Part shown: piece by piece, positions 17,697 through 25,824 of the stretch
How positions within the stretch are numbered: the first letter of the stretch is position 1
Layout: every line of letters starts with the position of its first letter
DNA from: Allosaccharopolyspora coralli
GTDB taxonomy: Bacteria; Actinomycetota; Actinomycetes; Mycobacteriales; Pseudonocardiaceae
DNA length: 64,000 nt
NCBI RefSeq assembly: GCF_009664835.1
Contig: NZ_CP045929.1
Coordinates: 2,108,001-2,172,000, forward strand
Direction: 5' to 3'
Position numbers and translations under genes: made by a program
The notes under the pieces: model-generated
What the model was told of the DNA's origin: nothing
Databases searched by the model: none
Seen by the model: only the letters and a program-made list of their open reading frames with translations

Positions 17697-18298
17697 CGCG
17701 GATCCGCTTCGTCGTCGGGGCGACGCCGAACCGGGAACGCGTGCCATTGGGTGGAGACCTCGACGTCGCCTGCACGTGGTTCCCGCCAGTATTCGTCGAC
17801 CAACGCTTCGATCCGCCTGTTGAGTTCCGAGAGCTCGGACGCCGACAAGGACAGCCGGTAGTCCGACAGCTCCGCCGCCTCGCGCCACTCCTGGGGCCAC
17901 TCGTGCATCGTTGCCAGATAGGTACTCGCCATGTCGTGGTGGATCGTGTTGATCGAATGCAGGTAGGTCGACAGCGAGCCTGCGAGATCGGGGTCGTCGC
18001 TCATGTCGGCGAGGGAACTCTGGTCGAGCTCGGTGCGGTCCTGCGCGGCCTGCCACCAGCGCTCGCGACGATTGCCGCGGCTGGTGTCCTCGGCGACCAG
18101 TCCGGCGTCGGCGAGTTGCCGCAGATGCCAGCTCGTGTTCGCCGAGTTCTCGCCGAGTCGCGCTCCCAATGCTGTGGCTGTCGCGGGTCCGTCGAGCCGG
18201 AGCGCACCGAGCAAGCGCACGCGGAGCGGATGCGCGAGCGCGCGCAGCCGCTTGGCGTCCAGGGTGACTTTGTCGACTGCCCGTCCGTACTCGGTCAT
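17693..18298 (-). CDS. ArsR-like winged-helix regulator of the MFS transporter
   Basis: The 201-residue protein carries an N-terminal winged helix: RLRALAHPLRVRLLGALRLDGPATATALGARLGENSANTS... then WHLRQLADAGLVAED (about 17-70). A longer C-terminal helical region rich in aromatic residues and glutamate (75-200) probably binds a ligand. This form is found next to MFS exporters and usually acts as a repressor. A 38-bp symmetrical site starts 14 bp upstream of its ATG, suggesting autoregulation of the regulator-transporter operon. No metal-binding cysteines are seen. Confidence 0.82.
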   Translation of the reverse strand: MTEYGRAVDKVTLDAKRLRALAHPLRVRLLGALRLDGPATATALGARLGENSANTSWHLRQLADAGLVAEDTSRGNRRERWWQAAQDRTELDQSSLADMSDDPDLAGSLSTYLHSINTIHHDMASTYLATMHEWPQEWREAAELSDYRLSLSASELSELNRRIEALVDEYWREPRAGDVEVSTQWHAFPVRRRPDDEADPR

Positions 18299-18311
18299 GC
18301 GGAGAAACTAC

Positions 18312-18349
18312 GACCGCAAAGAATCATTTGCAAATACTTGTTTGCGGTC
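18312..18349. promoter_or_regulatory. 38-bp nested palindromic operator
   Basis: Arms GACCGCAAA (18312-18320) and TTTGCGGTC (18341-18349) are exact complements. Between them, with exactly the same centre, lies the perfect palindrome ATTTGCAAAT (18326-18335). It begins 14 bp upstream of the regulator start and is clearly more AT-rich than its surroundings. It is the best candidate binding site for the adjacent regulator. Confidence 0.7.
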
Positions 18350-18489
18350 TGGTCGCGCTCTGCGACCACGCCGATGACGCTGAGCGCACGTGCATCGCCC
18401 GATGGATTGAAAAACGCTCATGTGGGCGCAACATCGGGCGGAAGGATGCCGAAGGCACAGGGACCGGTTTCAGCTGGGAGGAGGCAGCC

Positions 18490-18729
18490 GTGACGGTGAT
18501 ACCGGAGAAGTCGACGAACGAGCGCGTCCACGCGGGCACTCCCGCAGTCTGGCGCGATCTGGAGCACGGGCTGGAGATCCTCGGCTCCCTGCAACGCGGG
18601 CTCGCTCGGGAGGACCTGTCCACGCACGCTCGGGCGTCGCTGGTCCTGATGGATCTCGAGGTGCAGCGGCTGCGGGCACTGGTGGACGAACAGCGGCCGC
18701 AACCCCCGCAGCCTCGTTCGCAGAACTGA
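18490..18729 (+). CDS. Small helical protein, function unknown
   Basis: The 79-residue product (start VTVIPEKSTNERVHAG) is predicted mostly helical in its middle (WRDLEHGLEILGSLQRGLAREDLSTHARASLVLMDLEVQRLRALVDEQ) and has a Pro/Gln tail. GGGAGGAGG (18475-18483) gives a strong ribosome site for the GTG at 18490. I do not recognise the family. It is divergent from the operator and convergent with an alpha/beta hydrolase. Confidence 0.6.
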   Translation: MTVIPEKSTNERVHAGTPAVWRDLEHGLEILGSLQRGLAREDLSTHARASLVLMDLEVQRLRALVDEQRPQPPQPRSQN

Positions 18730-18739
18730 CGGCGCGCGC

Positions 18740-19573
18740 CTACGGGTGGGCGATCAGGTGTTCGAGGACGAGCTTGCTCACCACCTCGGGTGCCTCGTCG
18801 CTCATCCAGTGCGAGACGTCCTCGATCATCTCGAAGCGGTACGGGCCGGTGACGTACTGCTCGCAGTCCAGCGCGGCCGTCGAGCCGACCGCCACGTCCT
18901 CCGTGCTCCACACGTAGAGCGTGGGGACCTCGACCGGATCGACGGCGCCGGAGTACTTCATCGCGCGATACCAGTTCAACGCCGCCGTCAGCGCGCCCGG
19001 CTCGCTGAGCCGCGCGACGTAGTCGTCGACGTGGGGCGCGGACACCTTGCCCTGATAGATCGCCCTCAACTTCGCGGCGTCGTCGGCGAGCAGCGTCTTC
19101 TCCGCCGAGGACGACCGGAAGACCTGCATGTAGGCGGAGCGTTGGGCCTGATCCTCGTCCTCGGCGACCGCACGGGCGAATCCGGTCGGGTGTGGCACGG
19201 ACAGCGCGGTCAGCGTGCGCAGCCGGTCCGGGTGCGCGGCCGCGACGGCCCACGCGACCACCGCTCCCCAGTCGTGGCCGACGAGGTCGAAGCGGTGCCA
19301 GCCGAGCTGATCGGCGATCGCGATCACGTCCGCGACGAGCAGCTCGAGCCGGTACTCCGACACCTGCTCGGGCCGGACGCCGGGGGAGTAGCCACGCTGG
19401 TCGACGGCGATCGCGCGGCACTGTGCGCCGGCGAGCGTGTCCAGCTGCGACGTCCACTGGATCGCTGCCTCCGGGAAGCCGTGCAGAAGCATGACCGCGC
19501 GCCCGTCCTCGGGGCCGGCGGCCAACGCGTCGAAGCGGCCCGCGTCGGTCACGATGTCGATGTAGTCAGCCAC
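18740..19573 (-). CDS. Alpha/beta hydrolase, epoxide-hydrolase-like
   Basis: This 277-residue enzyme has the oxyanion motif HGFPEAAIQW, nucleophile Asp in GHDWGAVVAW, a cap region (about 130-195) and catalytic His in DVSHWMSDEAPEVV. HGFPE with GHDWG is the epoxide hydrolase/haloalkane dehalogenase pattern. A member with Ser instead of Asp would be an esterase, so Asp here supports the epoxide hydrolase class. The GTG start is preceded by AAGGTGG. The substrate is unknown. Confidence 0.8.
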   Translation of the reverse strand: MADYIDIVTDAGRFDALAAGPEDGRAVMLLHGFPEAAIQWTSQLDTLAGAQCRAIAVDQRGYSPGVRPEQVSEYRLELLVADVIAIADQLGWHRFDLVGHDWGAVVAWAVAAAHPDRLRTLTALSVPHPTGFARAVAEDEDQAQRSAYMQVFRSSSAEKTLLADDAAKLRAIYQGKVSAPHVDDYVARLSEPGALTAALNWYRAMKYSGAVDPVEVPTLYVWSTEDVAVGSTAALDCEQYVTGPYRFEMIEDVSHWMSDEAPEVVSKLVLEHLIAHP

Positions 19574-20059
19574 GCCGCCACCTTACGATCCCCGCACGGC
19601 GTCGCGCACCCACTCCGATCAGTAGGGCGAACGGGCCGTTCACCCCGTCTCGTGAGGTGAACGGCCCGTTCACCCCGTCTCGTGAGGTGAACGGCCCGTT
19701 CACCCCGTCTCGTGAGGTGAACGGCCCGTTCGCCTCACCGCCCACGTGCCGCGACTCTGTCCACAGTGGGCGAATGGGCCGCGGGTGGACAGTCCAACGG
19801 GGTCGGAGCACCCGCGCCCGGGAGTGGTGTTGGCCAGTAAGCCCACGGGTGAGGCACCAACCGAGGGCGCGGAACCGGACGAGCTGGGCCGAACGGGTGA
19901 CGGGTGGTGCGCCGAACGGCTGGGTGCGCTGTGCTGCGCGGAGATCGTCGGCGCTATTACAGTGCCGCCATCGTCGAGCCTCGCCACGTCGTCGTACGTC
20001 ACGACATCGGCGGGTCCGGCTCACCGTCGTCCGAGGAACTCATCGCTGGAGGTCGTGTC
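19574..20059. other. 486-bp divergent intergenic region
   Basis: The region separates the hydrolase and acyl-CoA synthetase genes, which diverge. Its hydrolase-proximal half contains a triple 30-bp tandem dyad repeat (19641-19730). The synthetase-proximal half has no obvious gene; a weak TATTAC box occurs near 19954. Peptides read through the repeats (NGPFTSRDG-type) have no coding support. Confidence 0.5.
19629..19738. repeat. Three 30-bp tandem copies, each with a GTGAACGG/CCGTTCAC dyad
   Basis: Identical 30-bp units occupy 19641-19670, 19671-19700 and 19701-19730, with partial units at both ends. At each unit junction the sequence GTGAACGGCCCGTTCAC forms an 8+1+8 inverted repeat, so the array is a ladder of evenly spaced dyads (30 bp, about three helical turns). 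The location between divergent promoters fits an operator array, but tandem-repeat slippage of a hairpin is also possible. There are no spacers, so it is not a CRISPR. Confidence 0.85.
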
Positions 20060-21763
20060 ATGACAGGGACCCAGGATCCCGCGGCCGAATTTCGCGCCGC
20101 ACGAGACTTTCTGCTGCAGCATCGCGAGGACTACCTGAAGGCGCGCGACGGGTTCCGCTGGCCGGCGCCGTCGGAGTTCAACTGGGCGTTGGATTGGTTC
20201 GACGGCATCGGCGAGCGGCACGACCGCACGGCGTTGTGGCTGGTGCACGAGGACGGTGCCGAACAGAAGGTGACGTTCTCGGAGATGACCCGCCGCTCCA
20301 ACCAGGTGGCGAACCGGCTGCGGGGCCACGGCGTCCGGCGCGGCGATCGGCTCATCCTCATGCTCGGCAATCAGGTCGAGTTGTGGGAGACGATTCTGGC
20401 CACGATGAAGCTCGGTGCGGTGATCATCCCGGCGACGCCGATGCTCGGAGCCGCCGACCTGCGCGACCGGGTCGATCGCGGCCAGGCACGGCACGTGGTG
20501 ACGACCTCCGGCGACACCGGAAAGTTCGAGGACGTCCCCGGTGACTACACGCGCATCGCCGTCGGCGATCCCGTTGCCGGTTGGCACTCGTACGGGGATT
20601 CGGCCTCGGAATCGGAGGAGTTCGCTCCGGACGGCGTGACGCGAGCCGACGACACACTCCTGCTGTACTTCACCTCGGGCACCACCGCGCAACCGAAACT
20701 CGTCGAACACACCCACGTTTCCTACCCGATCGGACATCTGTCCACAATGTATTGGATCGGGCTCGAGCCTGGCGACGTGCACCTGAACATCTCGTCGCCG
20801 GGGTGGGCGAAACACGCGTGGAGCAATGTCTTCGCGCCCTGGAACGCCGAGGCGACGGTGTTCCTCTACACCTACAGCCGCTTCGACCCCTCCGCGTTGC
20901 TGGAACAGATGCAGCGCTGCGGGGTGACCAGTTTCTGCGCGCCGCCGACGGTGTGGCGGATGCTCATTCAAGGTGATCTCGCCGCACTGCGGACGCCACC
21001 GCGCAAGGTCGTCGGCGCGGGGGAGCCGTTGAACCCGGAGATCATCGAACAGGTGCGACGCGCGTGGTCGGTCACCATCCGGGACGGTTTCGGGCAGACC
21101 GAGACCAGCGTGCTGGTGGCCAACACGCCGGGCCAGGAGGTCGTGCCTGGCTCGATGGGACGACCGTTGCCCGGGTTCGACGTCGAGCTCGTCGATCCGC
21201 TCAGCGGCGAGATCGCCTCCGAGGGCGAGATCTGCCTGCGCCTGGATCCACGACCGGTCGGGCTGATGACCGGCTACGCCGACGACGCCGAACGCAACGC
21301 CGAGGTCATGCGGGACGGCTTCTACCACACCGGCGACGTCGGTTCGCGGGACGACACCGGGGCCATCACGTACGTGGGACGCACCGACGACGTCTTCAAG
21401 GCCTCGGACTACCGGATCTCGCCGTTCGAGTTGGAGAGTGCGCTGCTTGAGCATCCGGCGGTCGCGGAGGCGGCGGTCGTACCGTCGCCGGACCCGATCC
21501 GGCTGGCGGTTCCGAAGGCCTATGTCGTGCTGGCCGCCGGCCACGAGCCGGGGCGGGTCACCGCGGGGGAGATCCTCGGCTTCGCGCGGGAGCATCTCGC
21601 GCCGTACAAGCGGATCCGCAGACTGGAGTTCGCGGAGCTGCCGAAAACGATCTCCGGCAAAATCCGGCGCGTCGAGTTGCGCGGCCGGGAGCAGCAGGCC
21701 CGCGACGACGGCGGGTCGCCCGACGAGTACCGGGACGACGATTTCCCGGAATTGCGGGCCTAG
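20060..21763 (+). CDS. AMP-dependent acyl-CoA synthetase (MACS-like)
   Basis: The 567-residue ligase activates a carboxylic acid to its acyl-CoA via acyl-adenylate. Adenylate-forming motifs are in order: LLYFTSGTTAQPKLVEHTH (P-loop-like, ~206), the GFGQTETS block, FYHTGDVGSRDDTGAITYVGRTDD, and the C-terminal catalytic Lys in LPKTISGKIRR. Its N-terminus (FNWALDWFD) and overall shape fit medium-chain or benzoate-type synthetases. The P-loop has Leu-Val in place of the usual Gly-Val/Ala after PK. GGAGG (20048-20052) supports the ATG at 20060. Confidence 0.83.
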   Translation: MTGTQDPAAEFRAARDFLLQHREDYLKARDGFRWPAPSEFNWALDWFDGIGERHDRTALWLVHEDGAEQKVTFSEMTRRSNQVANRLRGHGVRRGDRLILMLGNQVELWETILATMKLGAVIIPATPMLGAADLRDRVDRGQARHVVTTSGDTGKFEDVPGDYTRIAVGDPVAGWHSYGDSASESEEFAPDGVTRADDTLLLYFTSGTTAQPKLVEHTHVSYPIGHLSTMYWIGLEPGDVHLNISSPGWAKHAWSNVFAPWNAEATVFLYTYSRFDPSALLEQMQRCGVTSFCAPPTVWRMLIQGDLAALRTPPRKVVGAGEPLNPEIIEQVRRAWSVTIRDGFGQTETSVLVANTPGQEVVPGSMGRPLPGFDVELVDPLSGEIASEGEICLRLDPRPVGLMTGYADDAERNAEVMRDGFYHTGDVGSRDDTGAITYVGRTDDVFKASDYRISPFELESALLEHPAVAEAAVVPSPDPIRLAVPKAYVVLAAGHEPGRVTAGEILGFAREHLAPYKRIRRLEFAELPKTISGKIRRVELRGREQQARDDGGSPDEYRDDDFPELRA

Positions 21764-21788
21764 ATCGACGCGAGAGTCGGACACGAGG

Positions 21789-21800
21789 ATTGTCGACAAT
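21789..21800. promoter_or_regulatory. 12-bp palindrome ATTGTCGACAAT, GntR-type operator candidate
   Basis: A perfect palindrome just after the acyl-CoA synthetase stop. A near-identical site (ATTGTTGACAAT) overlaps the -35 box at 49127-49138. Such sequences resemble operators of FCD-type GntR regulators. Which gene it would serve is unclear. Confidence 0.35.
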
Positions 21801-22396
21801 GGGACGCGTTCGGAAGGCGAACGACATCACATCTGCTCGGGACCACGATGACCCGCGGTGACCATTCGCCACCCCGGGTGGTCACCGATGATCGTTTCGC
21901 GACGCGGACGAAGATCACATGATGCGAATTCACGAGATCGTTGTAGCGACCTCGTTCGTGAGCCGGAATCAGTGATCGTCGTTCCGGTCGTACCGCGCCT
22001 CGAGGAATGATCGACTGCGCAGAGAAGTCCCGTGACCTGGAACGAAGAGCCTCGTGTCGAACGTCGGTGGCGGGCGAATGTGCGAGATCACACCGCCGTC
22101 CAAGAAGCCTCTGACGATTCGGCTGAGGCGAAAAAGAGAATAACAATTCCGCCTCGAGCGGGTCCGGCGAATTGTGCGGCACCCTGCTCGCGGTTGTCTT
22201 CGTTGCAGTTGTCGTGGTACGGGGCCGAGCAAGTCGCACCCTACACCACCGCGAGCGACAATGCGAATGCCGGATCGTGACACGGCCGCTGAATTGGTAG
22301 GATTTTCCCAGGTGGGAGCGGATATTTTCACCCTGGGTAACGGATTAAATCGCGCATCCATCCCATTCGTATGATGGATATCACACGTTCATACGC

Positions 22397-22424
22397 TTGA
22401 TTTGGGGCTCTTTTCGCCTAGATT
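22397..22424 (+). promoter_or_regulatory. Candidate promoter of the betaine operon
   Basis: TTGATT (22397-22402), 16 bases, TAGATT (22419-22424) form a plausible housekeeping promoter in an AT-rich pocket. Transcription from about 22431 would give a leader of roughly 227 nt before the ATG at 22658. Confidence 0.4.
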
Positions 22425-22657
22425 GGTTACTCGACGCACGGATTTCGCGTCGCAACTGATCGGTAAAGGCGCCGATCGTGTGCGATGACTGGCGTCCAGG
22501 GAGCGGCTTGAGCACGATCTCGGCCGCCCGCGCCGGTCGCCGGTAGTTGCCCTGTGAGTGGCGACCCGGCACGACCGTGAGGCTGGTTCGCGACGGGCGG
22601 ATACGCGTGCCCGAGCGAGCCGTGGCGCACGATGAACGCGAGTGGTGGGAGCGAAGA

Positions 22658-24364
22658 ATGGCCAAGAGCGTGGATGATCTTGCCCGCAACGACGCAGCGG
22701 ATGCGGGCGACGGAGGGGCCGAGGCGGTGAACCTGCAGGAGCAGGTGTTCGGTGAGAACCCCTTGGAGGTCCGCGACACTGACCATTACACGCATGAGTA
22801 CGTGGGCGGTTTCGTCGACAAGTGGGACGACCTGATCGACTGGAAGAAGCGCTACGAGAGTGAGGGCACCTTCTTCGTCGACCAGCTCAGGGCCCGGGGC
22901 GTCAAGAACGTCCTCGACGCCGCTACCGGCACCGGGTTCCACTCGGTGCGACTGCTCGAGGAAGGTTTCGAGACGGTCAGCGCCGACGGCAGCGCCCAGA
23001 TGCTGGCCAAGGCGTTCAGCAACGGTCTGGCCTACGGCGGGCACATTCTGCGCGTGGTCAACGCCGACTGGCGCTGGCTGAACCGGGACGTGCACGGCGA
23101 GTACGACGCCATCATCTGCCTCGGGAACTCGTTCACGCACCTGTTCTCCGAGCGCGATCGGCGCAAGACGCTGGCCGAGTTCTACGCGATGCTCAAGCAC
23201 GACGGCGTGTTGATCATCGACCAGCGCAACTATGACTCCATTTTGGACAGTGGCTTCTCCAGCAAGCACACGTACTACTACGCCGGTGACGACGTGCAGG
23301 CCGAGCCGGACCACGTCGACGAGGGCCTGGCCCGGTTCAAGTACACGTTCCCGGACAAGTCCGAGTTCTACTTGAACATGTACCCGCTGCGGAAGAACTA
23401 CATGCGGCGGCTCATGCGTGAGGTCGGCTTCCAGCGGATCGACACCTACGGTGACTTCCAGGAGACCTACGCCGACGACGAGCCGGACTTCTTCATCCAC
23501 GTCGCGGAGAAGAACTACCGGACCGAGGACCAGCTCTCGGACGTGTACTCGAACGCGGTGCACACCGCGCGGGACTACTACAACTCCGAGGACGCGGACA
23601 ACTTCTACTACCGCGTCTGGGGTGGCAACGACATCCACGTCGGGCTCTACCAGACCCCGGACGAGGACATCGACGCCGCGTCGCGCCGCACCGTCGAGCG
23701 TATGGCGGCGAAGGCCGAGATCACTCCGGAGACCCGCATTCTCGACATCGGCGCCGGCTACGGCGGTGCCGCGCGGTACCTGGCCCGCACCTACGGATGC
23801 AAGGTGGCCTGCCTGAACCTCAGCGAGGTCGAGAACGCTCGCAACGTCGAGTTCAACCGCCAGGAGGGTCTCGACGGGCTCATCGAGGTCAAGGACGGGT
23901 CGTTCGAGGACATCCCGTACCAGGACAACGCCTTCGACCTGGTCTGGTCGCAGGACGCGATCCTGCACAGCGGCGACCGCGAGCGCGTCCTCGAAGAGGT
24001 CGTGCGCGTGCTCACCCCGCGCGGGCTGTTCGTGTTCACGGACCCGATGGCCGCCGACACGGCCGAGAAGCGCGACCTCGGGCCGATCCTGGACCGGTTG
24101 CACCTGGACTCGCTCGGTTCGCCGGCCTTCTACCGCAGGCACCTCAACCGCCTGGGACTGCAGACGATCGACTTCGACGACCTCAGCGACTACCTGCCGG
24201 TCCACTACGGCCGCGTGCTGGAGGTACTGCAGTCGCGGGAGAACGAGCTCTCCGAGTTCATCGGTGAGGAATACCGCACCCGGATGAAGACCGGATTGCG
24301 CAACTGGGTGACCGCAGGCGACGGCGGGAACCTCGCGTGGGGCATCTTCACGGCCCGTACCTGA
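22658..24364 (+). CDS. gsdmt: Fused glycine/sarcosine/dimethylglycine N-methyltransferase
   Basis: This 568-residue bifunctional enzyme makes glycine betaine by three successive SAM-dependent methylations of glycine. The N-terminal half is a glycine-sarcosine methyltransferase with SAM motif VLDAATGTGFHSVRLLEEG (~84-102). The C-terminal half, from about residue 290, is the sarcosine-dimethylglycine methyltransferase with NFYYRVWGGNDIHVGLY and SAM motif RILDIGAGYGGAARYLA (~360). The fused architecture and length match the enzyme known from Actinopolyspora halophila. I chose the ATG at 22658 (GTGGGAG upstream). It heads a methyl-cycle operon, so the product is an osmoprotectant made under salt stress. 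Confidence in the function is high; the induction conditions are inferred. Confidence 0.95.
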   Translation: MAKSVDDLARNDAADAGDGGAEAVNLQEQVFGENPLEVRDTDHYTHEYVGGFVDKWDDLIDWKKRYESEGTFFVDQLRARGVKNVLDAATGTGFHSVRLLEEGFETVSADGSAQMLAKAFSNGLAYGGHILRVVNADWRWLNRDVHGEYDAIICLGNSFTHLFSERDRRKTLAEFYAMLKHDGVLIIDQRNYDSILDSGFSSKHTYYYAGDDVQAEPDHVDEGLARFKYTFPDKSEFYLNMYPLRKNYMRRLMREVGFQRIDTYGDFQETYADDEPDFFIHVAEKNYRTEDQLSDVYSNAVHTARDYYNSEDADNFYYRVWGGNDIHVGLYQTPDEDIDAASRRTVERMAAKAEITPETRILDIGAGYGGAARYLARTYGCKVACLNLSEVENARNVEFNRQEGLDGLIEVKDGSFEDIPYQDNAFDLVWSQDAILHSGDRERVLEEVVRVLTPRGLFVFTDPMAADTAEKRDLGPILDRLHLDSLGSPAFYRRHLNRLGLQTIDFDDLSDYLPVHYGRVLEVLQSRENELSEFIGEEYRTRMKTGLRNWVTAGDGGNLAWGIFTART

Positions 24365-24372
24365 CGCCGTCG

Positions 24373-24401
24373 GCCGGCAGGTGGCGGCCCCACCTGCCGG
24401 C
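24373..24401 (+). terminator. Intercistronic 12-bp hairpin between gsdmt and metK
   Basis: Arms GCCGGCAGGTGG (24373-24384) and its exact complement (24390-24401) surround a 5-nt loop. It starts 8 bp after the gsdmt stop codon. With no U-tract it may be a leaky terminator or an mRNA-stabilising 3' end inside the operon. Confidence 0.6.
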
Positions 24402-24466
24402 TGCCCACGCCATCAACGAAGAATCACGACGAAGCCACCGAAGAGCAGTAGAGGTGAGGAGCCGCA

Positions 24467-25669
24467 GTGAGTGAGATCAACCGTAGGTTGTTCACGAGTG
24501 AGTCGGTGACCGAGGGTCACCCGGACAAGATGGCCGACGCGATCAGTGACTCCATTCTGGATGCGCTGCTGGCGCAGGACCCCCGGTCCCGCGTCGCCGC
24601 GGAGACCATGATCACCACCGGTCAGGTGCACATCGCCGGTGAGATCACGACCGAAGCGTACGTCGACTTCCAGCAGCTCGTCCGCGACAAGGTCCTGGAG
24701 ATCGGCTACGACTCCTCGGACAAGGGTTTCGACGGCAACTCCTGCGGTGTCAACGTCGCCATCGACGCCCAGTCCCCGGACATCGGCCAGGGCGTCGACA
24801 CCGCGCACGAGAACCGCGTCGAGGGCGTCATCGACGAGATCGCCAAGCAGGGTGCGGGCGACCAGGGTCTGATGTTCGGTTACGCCTGCGACGACACCGA
24901 CGAGCTCATGCCGCTGCCGATCGCGCTCGCGCACCGCATGTCGCGTCGCCTGACCCGGGTCCGCAAGGACGGCACGCTGCCGTACCTGCGCGCCGACGGC
25001 AAGACCCAGGTGACCATCGAGTACGCGGGTGACCAGCCGGTCCGTCTGGACACCGCGGTGCTGTCGACGCAGCACGCCGAGGACGTCGACCTCGACAAGA
25101 CGCTGTCCAAGGACATCCGCGAGAAGGTCATCAACCCGGAGGTCGAGCGGGTCGGCCTCGACACCACGGACCTACGGACGCTGGTCAACCCGACCGGTCG
25201 GTTCGTCGTCGGTGGCCCGATGGGTGACTGCGGCCTGACCGGCCGGAAGATCATCGTCGACACCTACGGCGGCATGGCCCGTCACGGCGGCGGCGCCTTC
25301 TCCGGTAAGGACCCGTCGAAGGTGGACCGCTCGGCGGCCTACGCCGCGCGCTGGATCGCCAAGAACGCGGTGGCGGCCGGTCTGGCCAGCCGCATCGAGG
25401 TGCAGGTCGCCTACGCGATCGGCAAGGCCGCCCCGGTCGGGCTGTTCGTGGAGACCTTCGGCACCGAGAACGTCGACCCGGTCAAGATCCAGGCCGCCGT
25501 CAACGAGGTCTTCGACCTCCGTCCGGCCGCGATCATCCGCGACCTGGACCTGCTGCGGCCGATCTACGCGCCGACCGCGGCCTACGGCCACTTCGGTCGC
25601 AGCGACGTCGACCTGCCGTGGGAGCGCACCGACCGGGTGGAGGCCCTGAAGAGCGCAGCAGGGCTCTGA
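24467..25669 (+). CDS. metK: S-adenosylmethionine synthetase
   Basis: The 400-residue enzyme makes SAM from methionine and ATP and supplies the methyltransferase upstream. Typical MetK blocks are [25 protein letters not shown], the [16 protein letters not shown] hexapeptide region, and [22 protein letters not shown] near the C-terminal domain. The GTG start at 24467 follows GAGGTGAGGAG. Its length fits the family. Placement directly after the betaine methyltransferase shows that SAM supply is matched to betaine production. Whether another metK exists elsewhere in the genome cannot be seen. Confidence 0.97.
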   Translation: MSEINRRLFTSESVTEGHPDKMADAISDSILDALLAQDPRSRVAAETMITTGQVHIAGEITTEAYVDFQQLVRDKVLEIGYDSSDKGFDGNSCGVNVAIDAQSPDIGQGVDTAHENRVEGVIDEIAKQGAGDQGLMFGYACDDTDELMPLPIALAHRMSRRLTRVRKDGTLPYLRADGKTQVTIEYAGDQPVRLDTAVLSTQHAEDVDLDKTLSKDIREKVINPEVERVGLDTTDLRTLVNPTGRFVVGGPMGDCGLTGRKIIVDTYGGMARHGGGAFSGKDPSKVDRSAAYAARWIAKNAVAAGLASRIEVQVAYAIGKAAPVGLFVETFGTENVDPVKIQAAVNEVFDLRPAAIIRDLDLLRPIYAPTAAYGHFGRSDVDLPWERTDRVEALKSAAGL

Positions 25670-25696
25670 CAACTCGAAAAACCGTGCATTCGCGCG

Positions 25697-25736
25697 CATG
25701 CTGCGGGGCGTGGAGTTCTCCGCGTCCCGCAGCATG
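25697..25736 (+). terminator. 18-bp hairpin (two G-U pairs) between metK and adoK
   Basis: Arms 25697-25714 and 25719-25736 (CATGCTGCGGG...CCCGCAGCATG) close over the 4-nt loop GTTC. It sits 28 bp after the metK stop and could partly terminate transcription, lowering expression of the downstream genes relative to gsdmt-metK. Confidence 0.6.
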
Positions 25737-25824
25737 ACGGGCGCACCCGGACACGACCGTCCCAGCTAACCGCCGGCCGGTGGCAGGCATCACCCGACAT
25801 CGGCCCTGGTGAAGGAGTTTCGCA

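Larger units (their letters stand above)
21764..22657. other. 894-bp gene-free region upstream of the betaine operon
   Basis: No convincing gene is seen on either strand; open frames here are short, Arg/Ser-rich and lack ribosome sites. The segment about 21900-22440 is markedly richer in A and T than the surrounding DNA. It contains a perfect ATTGTCGACAAT palindrome (21789-21800), an inverted repeat CGTATG...CATACG (22368-22395), a candidate promoter (22397-22424) and a ~230-nt leader with small stems (CGACGC/GCGTCG and GATCGG/CCGATC). No known riboswitch consensus could be recognised. Confidence 0.5.

Noticed and set aside
19641-19730. Tandem repeats considered as a CRISPR array or repetitive protein
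   Set aside because: Units are contiguous without spacers and the readable peptides (NGPFTSRDG-like) have no start or context.
21760-22361. Minus-strand open frames in the gap upstream of the betaine operon
   Set aside because: Arg/Ser-rich, overlapping each other, no ribosome sites, no domain; treated as non-coding.
22425-22657. Possible SAM, SAH, cobalamin or c-di-AMP riboswitch before gsdmt
   Set aside because: None of the conserved cores could be found by eye; only small stems remain. A covariance search would decide.
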